Assembly (NCBI GenBank): GCA_018057825.1
Contig: JAGPCY010000004.1
Location: forward strand, 186,001 to 250,000
DNA from: Kofleriaceae bacterium
GTDB taxonomy: Bacteria; Myxococcota_A; Polyangia; Haliangiales; Haliangiaceae
Direction of reading: 5' to 3'
DNA: 64,000 bases
Every line of letters begins with the position of its first letter. Position 1 is the stretch's first letter. The notes under the pieces were generated by a model that made no database searches, was not told the DNA's origin, and worked only from the letters and a program-made list of their open reading frames with translations. Positions 1-7,327 of this stretch are shown here, in pieces. Position numbers and translations under genes: made by a program.

Positions 1-3000
1 CTCCCGGCGACCGACCCGTTCGTGCGCGGCACCTTCGACGTCACCGCGACCGCCACCGACAACCTCGACACCGAGCCGTCGCTGACCTTCACCACCGGCC
101 AGACCGACATCGACATCGATCGGTCCGAGGTGCGCGCGACGATCGCGACCGCCGCGCTGCCCGACGGCGCCCTCACGATCGGCCTGGCGTCGCAGGACGA
201 CTCGGGCAACGCCGCCACCGCGACGCGCACCGTGACGGTCGACAACACCGCGCCGGCCGTGACCATCACCGCCCCGGCCCAAGCCGGCGGCGTGTACCGC
301 ACGCTGAACGTCGCGTGGACCACCTTCGAGCCCAACGTCGCCTCGACCACCGCGGAGGTCGACGGCGTCGCGATCGCCAACGGCGGCGGCGTCTCGGCCG
401 AGGGGCCGCACACGCTGACCGTCACCGTCGACGATCGCGCCGGCAACCGCACCACCGTGACGCGGACCTTCACGATCGACACCGCCGCGCCGACGATCAG
501 CCTCACCGCGCCCGCCGACGGCGCCCACGTCCGCGGCCCGGTGACGCTCACCTTCGCGGCCACCGACGCCAACCCCGGCGCCACCGCCACCGCGACCCTC
601 GACGGCTCGCCCATCACCTCGCCCCACACGCTGAACGTCGAGGGGCCCCACACGCTGGTCGTGAACGCCACCGACGCCGCCGGCAATCCCGCCGCCGCGG
701 TGACGCGCACCTTCACGATCGACAACACCGCGCCGACCCTGACGGTCACCGCCCCGGCCAGCGGCAGCTTCGTCCGCGGCCCGGTGACGCCGACCTTCTC
801 GGCCACCGACAATTTCCCGCCGGCCACCGTGAGCGCCACCCTCGACGGCAATCCCTTCCTGTCGGGCACGCCGATCAACACCGAGGGCAGCCACACCCTG
901 GTCGTGAACGCGGTCGACCGGGCCGGCAACGCCGCGCCGGCCGTGACGCGGACCTTCGTCCTCGACAACACCGCGCCGGTCATCTCCGTCACCGCCCCGG
1001 CGGCCGGCGCCTTCCTGCGCGGCCCGGTGACGCTCATGTTCGCGGCTACCGACGCCAACCCCGGCGCCACCGCCACCGCGACCCTCGATGGCGCGCCCAT
1101 CACCTCGCCCCACGTCGTCAGCGCCGAGGGCTCCCACACCCTGGTCGTGAACGCCACCGACGCCGCCGGCAATGCCGCCGCCGCCGTGACGCGCACCTTC
1201 ACGATCGACAACACCGACCCGGTGCTGACGATCGCGGGCGTGGTCGAGGGCGCCGCCTACCAGCCGGGCGTCACGATCAACTACAGCGGCGCCGACGCGA
1301 ACCTCCTGAGCGTCGTCGGCACCCTCAACGGGGTCGCCGCCGGCACCGGGACCGCGGTGTTCGCGGAGCGCGGCCACACGCTGGTGGTGACCGCGACCGA
1401 TCGCGCGGGCAACGCCACGTCGGCGACCCGGCGCTTCCTGGTCGACGGCACCGCGCCCCTCCTGACCGTCACGGCACAGACGCCAGCGGGGACCTTCGTG
1501 CGCACGCCCGTGACCCTGACGGTGAGCGGCGTCGACAACCTGCAGGACTCCGGCGTCGCCGGGCTGGCCGGGGCCCTCGCATCGACGGCGATCGCGGTGA
1601 CCGGGACCAACAACGGCGCGGCGACCGGCGCGACCGGGAGCGAGGTCACCAACCCCGACGGCAGCCACACCCGGACCGCGACCTTCGCGAGCCTCGTCGA
1701 CGGCACCCTGGCCGCGACCTTCAACCTGACCAACCGCTCGGGCCTGGCCGCGACGCCGGTGACCGTGAACCTGGTCGTCGACAACACCGCGCCGACCAAC
1801 GTGCTCTTCGCGTCGACCGGCTTCGTCGCCGCCGGCGGCACCTACTGGACCGCGGCGGCGCGGCCGACCCTGACCGGCACGGTGACCGAGGCCAACCCGG
1901 GCGCGACCGTGACCGTCCTGAGCGGCGCCACCCCGGTCGGCTCCGGAACCGTGACCGGGGCGAGCTGGACCGCGACGCTCAGCGCCGACGTGCCGGTGTC
2001 GACCGGCTTCGATCTGACGATCCGGATCACCGACGCCGCCGGCAACAGCGCTACGTCGGCGGTCCAGCGCGTGGCCCGCGATCTGACGGCGCCGGCGATC
2101 TCGTCGGTGGCGCAGAGCTTCGTCAACGAGGACGCTGACTCGGTCGACTTCCCCGGCGGCACGCCGCGCCACACTCACACCGGCGCGGCGGTTCAGCTCG
2201 GCGGCCCGTCGACCGCGTGCCCGACCGTGTTCAAGCACGCCTACCTGACCGCGACCGCGCCCCAGGGCACCGAGGTCACGGCCAACCCGCTCCTGTTCAA
2301 GTGGCAGGTCGCCGACCAGAGCGCGGCCGGTGTGCCGGGCGGCGTCGGCACCGACGGCGCCACCTTCCGCTGGCGCGTGACTCACGTCGGCAGCGGCACC
2401 CAGTCGGCGCTCCACGTCGGGACCGGGGTCGAGACCGGCGGCATCTACAACGTCGATACCCAGCTCCGCCGCGACGGCGCCACCGCCGTACCGGCCATCG
2501 GCGTCCAGGCCCAGCTCCGCGAGGGCGTGTTCAACATCGAGCTCCAGGCCTCCGATCGCCTGGGCAACACCGCCACGCTCCTGCGCTGTATGGACTATCG
2601 TCCTCTGGGCGTGCCCCTCGAGCGCCAGGCGTTTGGTCCCACCACGAATCCGCTCCACGCGCCGCTGTCGGGGTTCCAGCTCACCAGCAACAGCGCGCTC
2701 TCGGCGCTTCTCAGCGGCACCCACCCCGGCGCCGGCCTCATGACCGTCACCCTGCGCAACCCGACCAGCGACACCGCCTACGTCACGTTCTCGCCGTCGA
2801 CGATCAACCCGCGCTACTCGGAGAGCTGGTCGTACCTGCGCGTTCCGACGGGGGCCCCGACGACCGTCTCGATCGATTGCGCGACGAACCTGAGCTCTCC
2901 ACCGGCGGCCGACCAAGACTTCTGCAATCGGACCTTGACGGGAATCCCGAGCCCGCTCGGCGAGGCGGCGACCGACGTCCCGTTCACGCCGCAGGTCTCG

Positions 3001-3522
3001 GTGCGCGCCTTCGCCGGGACGAGCGAACTCACCGGCACGCCCGTCGGCAGCTCGATGCGGTTCACGCTGCCGGGCCCGGCGACCTACGACGTCGTGGTCG
3101 GGATCAAGACGCTGCCTGAGGCGCGCTTCCAGACATCGACCGGCTACAGCGAGCGCGTCAGCAGCTACTGGCGCAACGGCGCTACCCACGCTTCCGACGG
3201 GACGACGCTGCTCGGCAACCTGGCCAACACGAGCCTCGACGCGACCGTGGCGCTCAGCCCGACCGGTCGCGGTCGCGATATCGGCTGCATGAAGATGGAT
3301 TCGGTGCTCATCAACGAAGCGACCGGCGAGACCGCCTTCACCTGCGTCCGACAACAGCGCTTCGCCGCGCAGCGGTACCTGGCGAGCGCAGGCGTGTCTG
3401 TGGGCCGTGTTGACCTAGCCGCGATCGGGACTGCGACGCCCAGTACAACCGCCACCCGTGAGGCAGCTGCAGCAGCCGTTCAGACGTTCCTCAACTGGAC
3501 CACTTCGGAGACGATTCCATGA
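1..3522 (+). CDS. Ig-like repeat surface protein, 5' end outside window
   Basis: The frame is open from base 1, so the start and any signal peptide lie upstream. About the first 700 residues are tandem Ig-like units of roughly 80 aa, each ending in a D-N-T-A-P-type boundary (near nt 238, 478, 718, 961, 1207, 1441, 1780 and 2080), with the A-G-N and T-R-T-F-T-I motifs of bacterial Ig-like adhesin or surface proteins. The C-terminal ~340 residues form a different, probably beta-rich domain that recurs in two downstream copies. The stop overlaps the next gene (ATGA at 3519-3522), so translation is probably coupled. The role is inferred to be a secreted or surface structural or adhesive protein; no catalytic motif is seen. 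The last ~27 residues differ from those of the downstream copies although the domain before them is almost identical. Confidence 0.8.
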   Translation, partial: LPATDPFVRGTFDVTATATDNLDTEPSLTFTTGQTDIDIDRSEVRATIATAALPDGALTIGLASQDDSGNAATATRTVTVDNTAPAVTITAPAQAGGVYRTLNVAWTTFEPNVASTTAEVDGVAIANGGGVSAEGPHTLTVTVDDRAGNRTTVTRTFTIDTAAPTISLTAPADGAHVRGPVTLTFAATDANPGATATATLDGSPITSPHTLNVEGPHTLVVNATDAAGNPAAAVTRTFTIDNTAPTLTVTAPASGSFVRGPVTPTFSATDNFPPATVSATLDGNPFLSGTPINTEGSHTLVVNAVDRAGNAAPAVTRTFVLDNTAPVISVTAPAAGAFLRGPVTLMFAATDANPGATATATLDGAPITSPHVVSAEGSHTLVVNATDAAGNAAAAVTRTFTIDNTDPVLTIAGVVEGAAYQPGVTINYSGADANLLSVVGTLNGVAAGTGTAVFAERGHTLVVTATDRAGNATSATRRFLVDGTAPLLTVTAQTPAGTFVRTPVTLTVSGVDNLQDSGVAGLAGALASTAIAVTGTNNGAATGATGSEVTNPDGSHTRTATFASLVDGTLAATFNLTNRSGLAATPVTVNLVVDNTAPTNVLFASTGFVAAGGTYWTAAARPTLTGTVTEANPGATVTVLSGATPVGSGTVTGASWTATLSADVPVSTGFDLTIRITDAAGNSATSAVQRVARDLTAPAISSVAQSFVNEDADSVDFPGGTPRHTHTGAAVQLGGPSTACPTVFKHAYLTATAPQGTEVTANPLLFKWQVADQSAAGVPGGVGTDGATFRWRVTHVGSGTQSALHVGTGVETGGIYNVDTQLRRDGATAVPAIGVQAQLREGVFNIELQASDRLGNTATLLRCMDYRPLGVPLERQAFGPTTNPLHAPLSGFQLTSNSALSALLSGTHPGAGLMTVTLRNPTSDTAYVTFSPSTINPRYSESWSYLRVPTGAPTTVSIDCATNLSSPPAADQDFCNRTLTGIPSPLGEAATDVPFTPQVSVRAFAGTSELTGTPVGSSMRFTLPGPATYDVVVGIKTLPEARFQTSTGYSERVSSYWRNGATHASDGTTLLGNLANTSLDATVALSPTGRGRDIGCMKMDSVLINEATGETAFTCVRQQRFAAQRYLASAGVSVGRVDLAAIGTATPSTTATREAAAAAVQTFLNWTTSETIP
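238..1782 (+). repeat. Tandem ~240-bp units encoding Ig-like domains
   Basis: Boundaries encoding D-N-T-A-P-like residues recur about every 234-246 bp (238, 478, 718, 961, 1207, 1441), followed by a longer unit to 1780. Long stretches are nearly identical between units; for example, the run encoding D-A-N-P-G-A-T-A-T-A-T-L-D-G occurs near 559 and again near 1057. This indicates internal duplication or homogenisation, so the copy number may vary between strains. Confidence 0.75.
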
Positions 3523-3926
3523 TGAAGACCTTTGCATCGCTATTCGCCGGCGCGACAGCCTCCGCCGTACTGATCGTCGCCTGCAGTGACGATTCGCCAT
3601 CACGCGCCGACGCGGCAGCGTGCGATTGCCCAGCGGCGGAGCCGCCCTTGGCGGGGCGGGTCATGCGCGTGCGCGGTCTAGACGACACGTTGGTGCCTGG
3701 CGGACAGGCCGCCGCTGGCGCGATGTGTCCGGCCGGCTCGATTCTCCTCCACGGTTGGTGCGACGAACTTCAGGAAGGGGGCACCCGCCCCGAGATCGCG
3801 ATCACCTCGGCTGGAGCGTCGCCTGCTCAGCCCAATCTGTGGGCGTGTATCTACAAGAGCTACAGCACAGCCGGCCCCAACACGATCGTCCACGCCGAGG
3901 CGGTCTGCCTGATGCCGGCCCAGTGA
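3519..3926 (+). CDS. Cysteine-rich small lipoprotein, copy A
   Basis: This 135-aa protein starts with M-M-K-T, a hydrophobic stretch and a lipobox-like L-I-V-A-C, so it is probably a secreted lipoprotein. After the lipid-attachment cysteine there are six more cysteines (in the contexts C-D-C-P, C-P-A-G, G-W-C, C-I-Y-K and C-L-M) conserved in the two downstream paralogues, which suggests a small disulfide-bonded domain. ATG at 3519 overlaps the stop of the Ig-repeat gene by 4 bp. No known family was recognised. The conserved pairing with the C-terminal domain of the preceding protein suggests a partner or accessory role (inference). Confidence 0.7.
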   Translation: MMKTFASLFAGATASAVLIVACSDDSPSRADAAACDCPAAEPPLAGRVMRVRGLDDTLVPGGQAAAGAMCPAGSILLHGWCDELQEGGTRPEIAITSAGASPAQPNLWACIYKSYSTAGPNTIVHAEAVCLMPAQ

Positions 3927-4024
3927 GCTCCCCCAGCGGGCAGTCGCGATCCCGGCATCCGGCCGCCCATAGATAGGTGCAGCCACGACGGCAGCGGCGC
4001 CTAGTCGGCGCTCCACGTCGAGAC
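3927..4024 (+). repeat. Conserved cassette spacer, first of three
   Basis: The stretch after the lipoprotein stop contains ATCCCGGCATCCGGCCGCCC followed by a small A/T-rich patch and AGGTGCAG. It is nearly the same at about 5464-5562 and 7044-7098. At its 3' end it runs into a fragment of the parental coding sequence (matching about 2389-2420) joined by an internal deletion to the region at 2488. This marks the duplication junction. The frame of that fragment is shifted relative to the parent. Confidence 0.7.
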
Positions 4025-5059
4025 GTACCGGCCATCGGTGTCCAGGCCCAGCTCCGCGAGGGCGTGTTCAACATCGAGCTCCAGGCCTCCGATCGCCTGG
4101 GCAACACCGCCACGCTCCTGCGCTGTATGGACTATCGTCCTCTTGGCGTGCCCCTCGAGCGCCAGGCGTTTGGTCCCACCACGAATCCGCTCCACGCGCC
4201 GCTGTCGGGGTTCCAGCTCACCAGCAACAGCGCGCTCTCGTCGCTCCTCAGCGGCACCCACCCCGGCGCCGGCCTCATGACCGTCACCCTGCGCAACCCG
4301 ACCAGCGAGACCGCCTACGTCACGTTCTCGCCGTCGACGATCAACCCGCGCTACTCGGAGAGCTGGTCGTACCTGCGCGTGCCGACGGGGGCCCCGACGA
4401 CCGTCTCGATCGATTGCGCGACGAACCTGAGCTCTCCACCGGCGGCCGACCAAGACTTCTGCAATCGGACCTTGACGGGAATCCCGAGCCCGCTCGGCGA
4501 GGCGGCGACCGACGTCCCGTTCACGCCGCAGGTCTCGGTGCGCGCCTTCGCCGGGACGAGCGAACTCACCGGCACGCCCGTCGGCAGCTCGATGCGGTTC
4601 ACGCTGCCGGGCCCGGCGACCTACGACGTCGTGGTCGGGATCAAGACGCTGCCTGAGGCGCGCTTCCAGACATCGACCGGCTACAGCGAGCGCGTCAGCA
4701 GCTACTGGCGCAACGGCGCTACCCACGCTTCCGACGGGACGACGCTGCTCGGCAACCTGGCCAACACGAGCCTCGACGCGACCGTAGCGCTCAGCCCGAC
4801 CGGTCGCGGTCGCGATATCGGCTGCATGAAGATCGATTCGGTGCTCATCAACGAAGCGACCGGCGAGACCGCCTTCACCTGCGTCCGCCAACAGCGCTTC
4901 GCCGCGCAGCGGTACCTGGCGAGCGCAGGCGTGTCTGTGGGCCGTGTTGACCTAGCCGCGGTTGGGACGGCAACGTCCTCGACTACGGTGAGCCAGACCG
5001 CGACATTTCCTACCTCGCTACTCAACTTGAACTGGACGACCACCGAGACCACCCCATGA
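3977..5059 (+). CDS. Orphan C-terminal module, copy 2 (5'-truncated)
   Basis: The open frame (360 aa from GTG 3977) reproduces the last ~340 residues of the Ig-repeat protein. About the first 15 codons derive from spacer sequence in a shifted frame. There is no convincing ribosome-binding site and no signal peptide, so it may be a silent donor cassette rather than an expressed protein. The body is ~99% identical in DNA to the parent. The final ~27 residues (from about nt 4958) are different, but keep an N-W-T-T-x-E-T-x-P ending. The stop overlaps the next lipoprotein gene by ATGA, as in copy 1. Confidence 0.55.
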   Translation: MQPRRQRRLVGAPRRDVPAIGVQAQLREGVFNIELQASDRLGNTATLLRCMDYRPLGVPLERQAFGPTTNPLHAPLSGFQLTSNSALSSLLSGTHPGAGLMTVTLRNPTSETAYVTFSPSTINPRYSESWSYLRVPTGAPTTVSIDCATNLSSPPAADQDFCNRTLTGIPSPLGEAATDVPFTPQVSVRAFAGTSELTGTPVGSSMRFTLPGPATYDVVVGIKTLPEARFQTSTGYSERVSSYWRNGATHASDGTTLLGNLANTSLDATVALSPTGRGRDIGCMKIDSVLINEATGETAFTCVRQQRFAAQRYLASAGVSVGRVDLAAVGTATSSTTVSQTATFPTSLLNLNWTTTETTP

Positions 5060-5463
5060 TGAAGACCCTGGCCACTCTTATCGCCGGCGCGCTGAGCGCC
5101 ACCGTCCTCATCGTTGCGTGCAGCGACGACTCTCCGACAGAGGCGGACGCCGCCGTCTGCGATTGCCCTGCTGCAGAGCCACCGCTGGCTGGTCGTGTCA
5201 TGCGAGTTCGAGGGCTCGACGACGTTCTAGCACCGGGCGGAACTGCCAACGCCTCGGCTCAGTGCCCCGCAGGTTCAATCTTGCTGCATGGCTGGTGTGA
5301 CGAGGTTCAGGAGGCGGGCACTCAGCCGACGATCGCGATCACCAAAGCCGGAGCGTTCGCAGATCAACCGAACTACTGGACTTGTGTCTACAAGAACTAC
5401 AGCGTCGGCGGCCCCAACACGATCGTCCACGCCGAGGCGGTCTGCTTGATGCCGGCCCAGTGA
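5056..5463 (+). CDS. Cysteine-rich small lipoprotein, copy B
   Basis: This 135-aa paralogue of copy A has the same lipobox-like L-I-V-A-C, the same six downstream cysteines and an identical final ~20 residues. Its middle differs from copy A at many synonymous sites (compare about 5150-5220 with 3620-3685), although the protein is conserved. That pattern fits old divergence under purifying selection. It starts in a 4-bp ATGA overlap with the truncated module upstream. The function is unknown. Confidence 0.65.
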   Translation: MMKTLATLIAGALSATVLIVACSDDSPTEADAAVCDCPAAEPPLAGRVMRVRGLDDVLAPGGTANASAQCPAGSILLHGWCDEVQEAGTQPTIAITKAGAFADQPNYWTCVYKNYSVGGPNTIVHAEAVCLMPAQ

Positions 5464-5514
5464 GCTCCCCCAGCGTGCAGCAGCGATCCCGGCATCCGGC
5501 CGCCCATATTATAG

Positions 5515-6639
5515 GTGCAGCCGCGACGGCAGCGGTACCCAGTCGGCGCTCCACGTCGAGACGTCCCGGCCATCGGTGTCCAGGCCCAGCTCCGCGAGGG
5601 CGTGTTCAACATCGAGCTGCAGGCGTCCGATCGCCTGGGCAACACCGCCACCCTGCTGCGCTGCATGGACTATCGTCCTCTGGGCGTGCCCCTCGAGCGC
5701 CAGGCGTTTGGTCGTAACACCTCGCGGTTTGGTCCCACCACGAACCCGCTCCACGCGCCGCTGTCGGGGTTCCAGCTCACCAGCAACAGCGCGCTCTCGT
5801 CGCTTCTCAGCGGCACCCACCCCTGCGCCGGCCTCATGACCGTCACCCTGCGCAACCCGACCAGCGAGACCGCCTACGTCACGTTCTCGCCGTCGACGAT
5901 CAACCCGCGCTACTCGGAGAGCTGGTCGTACCTGCGCGTGCCGACGGGGGCCCCGACGACCGTCTCGATCGATTGCGGCAGCACCGCGGTGCCGCCTCCG
6001 AGCGCCGACGTCGACTTCTGCAATCGCACGTTGACCGGCGTCCCGTCGCCGACCACCGAGGTCAACACGCTGGCACCGGTCAACGCGACCACCTGGCCCG
6101 CACCCAAGGTGCGCGTCTTCGCCGGGGCGACCGAGCTCACCGGCACGGCCAACCCCATCGGCGGCAGTTGCACGACCGGCGTCTGCGCGACGTACACGTT
6201 CAGCCTGCCCGGAAACGCCTCGTACGACGTCGTCGTCGGCGTTCCGGGGCTACCCGACGTGCGCTTCCAGGCCGCCACCGGCTACAGCGAACATACCAGC
6301 AGCTACTGGCGCAACGACGGCAGCTCGAACCTCGGCACCCTCGCCAACACCAGCCTCGACGCGACCGCGTCCCTCGCTCCCACCGGCCGCGGGCGCGACC
6401 TCGCCTGCACGCAGATGAACTCGACCTTCAACTCCGCCACCGGTGAGACCGACTTCACCTGCGTCCGCCAGCAGCGCTTCGCCGCCCAGCGGTACCTGGC
6501 GAGCGCGGGCGTGCGTTTCGCGCAGCTCGAACTCACCGCCCAAGGCACAGCCACTGCCACGACTTCCACGCGAACGACTGCTTTCGATCCCCCGTCATTT
6601 TCGCCACCCGACTGGACTACAATGGAGTCGACCCCATGA
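5515..6639 (+). CDS. Orphan C-terminal module, copy 3 (5'-truncated)
   Basis: This 374-aa open frame from a GTG in the cassette spacer has no signal peptide or clear Shine-Dalgarno site. Its first half closely matches copies 1 and 2, with a 21-bp insertion coding for about seven extra residues (around N-T-S-R-F-G). After T-V-S-I-D-C (about nt 5973) it diverges strongly, then shares motifs again around R-Q-Q-R-F-A-A-Q-R-Y-L-A-S-A-G. The last ~27 residues are unique. It could be an expressed orphan module or a silent recombination donor. Confidence 0.55.
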   Translation: MQPRRQRYPVGAPRRDVPAIGVQAQLREGVFNIELQASDRLGNTATLLRCMDYRPLGVPLERQAFGRNTSRFGPTTNPLHAPLSGFQLTSNSALSSLLSGTHPCAGLMTVTLRNPTSETAYVTFSPSTINPRYSESWSYLRVPTGAPTTVSIDCGSTAVPPPSADVDFCNRTLTGVPSPTTEVNTLAPVNATTWPAPKVRVFAGATELTGTANPIGGSCTTGVCATYTFSLPGNASYDVVVGVPGLPDVRFQAATGYSEHTSSYWRNDGSSNLGTLANTSLDATASLAPTGRGRDLACTQMNSTFNSATGETDFTCVRQQRFAAQRYLASAGVRFAQLELTAQGTATATTSTRTTAFDPPSFSPPDWTTMESTP

Positions 6640-7043
6640 TGAAGACGCTCGCATCAGTGTTGGCTGGCGCTCTAGGCGCGACTGCCTTCGTTGTCGCATG
6701 CAGCGACGATTCCCCGACCACTGCAGATGCTGCGGTCTGTGACTGTCCTGCTTCCGAGCCACCACTTGCTGGGCGCATCATGCGTGTTCGCGGGGATGAT
6801 GTCTCACTTGCCCCGGACGGTCTGCGCGTTGCCGCCGCGCAATGCCCCGCGGGTGCGATTCTCTTGAACGGCTGGTGCGACGAGGTTCAAGAGTCCGGCA
6901 CCCGACCGACGATCGCTGTGACATCCGTCGGGGCGTCGAGCGTGCGCCCGAACGAGTGGTCGTGCGTCTACAAGAGCTACAGCACCGCCGGCCCCAACAC
7001 GATCGTCCACGCCGAGGCGGTCTGCCTGATGCCGGCCCAGTGA
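6636..7043 (+). CDS. Cysteine-rich small lipoprotein, copy C
   Basis: This is the third 135-aa paralogue (M-M-K-T start, V-V-A-C lipobox, six conserved cysteines, identical C-terminal end Y-K-S-Y-S-T-A-G-P-N-T...). It starts in a 4-bp overlap with the preceding module. It is the most divergent of the three in the middle, while its 3' ~60 bp are almost identical to the others. That argues for recombination at the cassette end. All three copies are intact, which suggests they are functional. Confidence 0.65.
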   Translation: MMKTLASVLAGALGATAFVVACSDDSPTTADAAVCDCPASEPPLAGRIMRVRGDDVSLAPDGLRVAAAQCPAGAILLNGWCDEVQESGTRPTIAVTSVGASSVRPNEWSCVYKSYSTAGPNTIVHAEAVCLMPAQ

Positions 7044-7098
7044 GCACCCCCGCCGGGCAGCAGCGATCCCGGCATCCGGCCGCCCATAGATAGGTGCA

Positions 7099-7327
7099 GC
7101 TGCCGGCCGAGGGTCGGCAGGAATGTCCATGGTTTCGGGATGATGCGTCCTGGGGTGGGGATATCCGAAGCAAGATCGATGGGTTAGGGGAGCACAGCAA
7201 GAAATCGCACGCGAAGACTCAACCGCGCGTGGCTCGTCCCGATACCGGGGCCATGAGCCCAGGTTGCCCGTCCGCCGCGTCCACTCCCGATCCGATCACC
7301 GCGCCGGTTGGCGAAGCAGGAGGTCCC
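7099..7327 (+). other. Gap between cassette array and DUF4157 gene
   Basis: About 230 bp after the third cassette spacer carry no recognised gene. The frame of the next gene is open back to 7094 with possible upstream starts (for example ATG 7253), but the strong Shine-Dalgarno site before 7328 makes that the better start. The segment therefore probably holds the promoter and leader. No convincing -35/-10 pair was found. Confidence 0.35.
7318..7323 (+). promoter_or_regulatory. Strong Shine-Dalgarno site setting the DUF4157 start
   Basis: AGGAGG lies four bases before ATG 7328. The upstream in-frame ATG 7253 has no comparable site, so 7328 was chosen as the start. Confidence 0.6.

Larger units (their letters stand above)
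2389..7098 (+). repeat. Triplicated C-terminal-domain plus lipoprotein cassette
   Basis: Three tandem copies of a ~1.54-kb unit were seen by direct comparison. Block 2488-3420 matches 4025-4957 with no indel (offset 1537) and about ten mismatches over 933 bp. The third copy begins at 5566 (offset 1538 from copy 2). It is close at first, carries a 21-bp insertion near 5714-5734, then diverges from about 5974. Each unit contains the 3' part of the large protein gene, an overlapping 135-aa lipoprotein gene, and a short conserved spacer. Copies 2 and 3 lack the Ig repeats and the export signal. Confidence 0.85.

Noticed and set aside
3977-4024. A genuine start region with signal peptide for module copy 2
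   Set aside because: These codons are shifted-frame spacer and parent fragments, with no hydrophobic signal and no good ribosome site.
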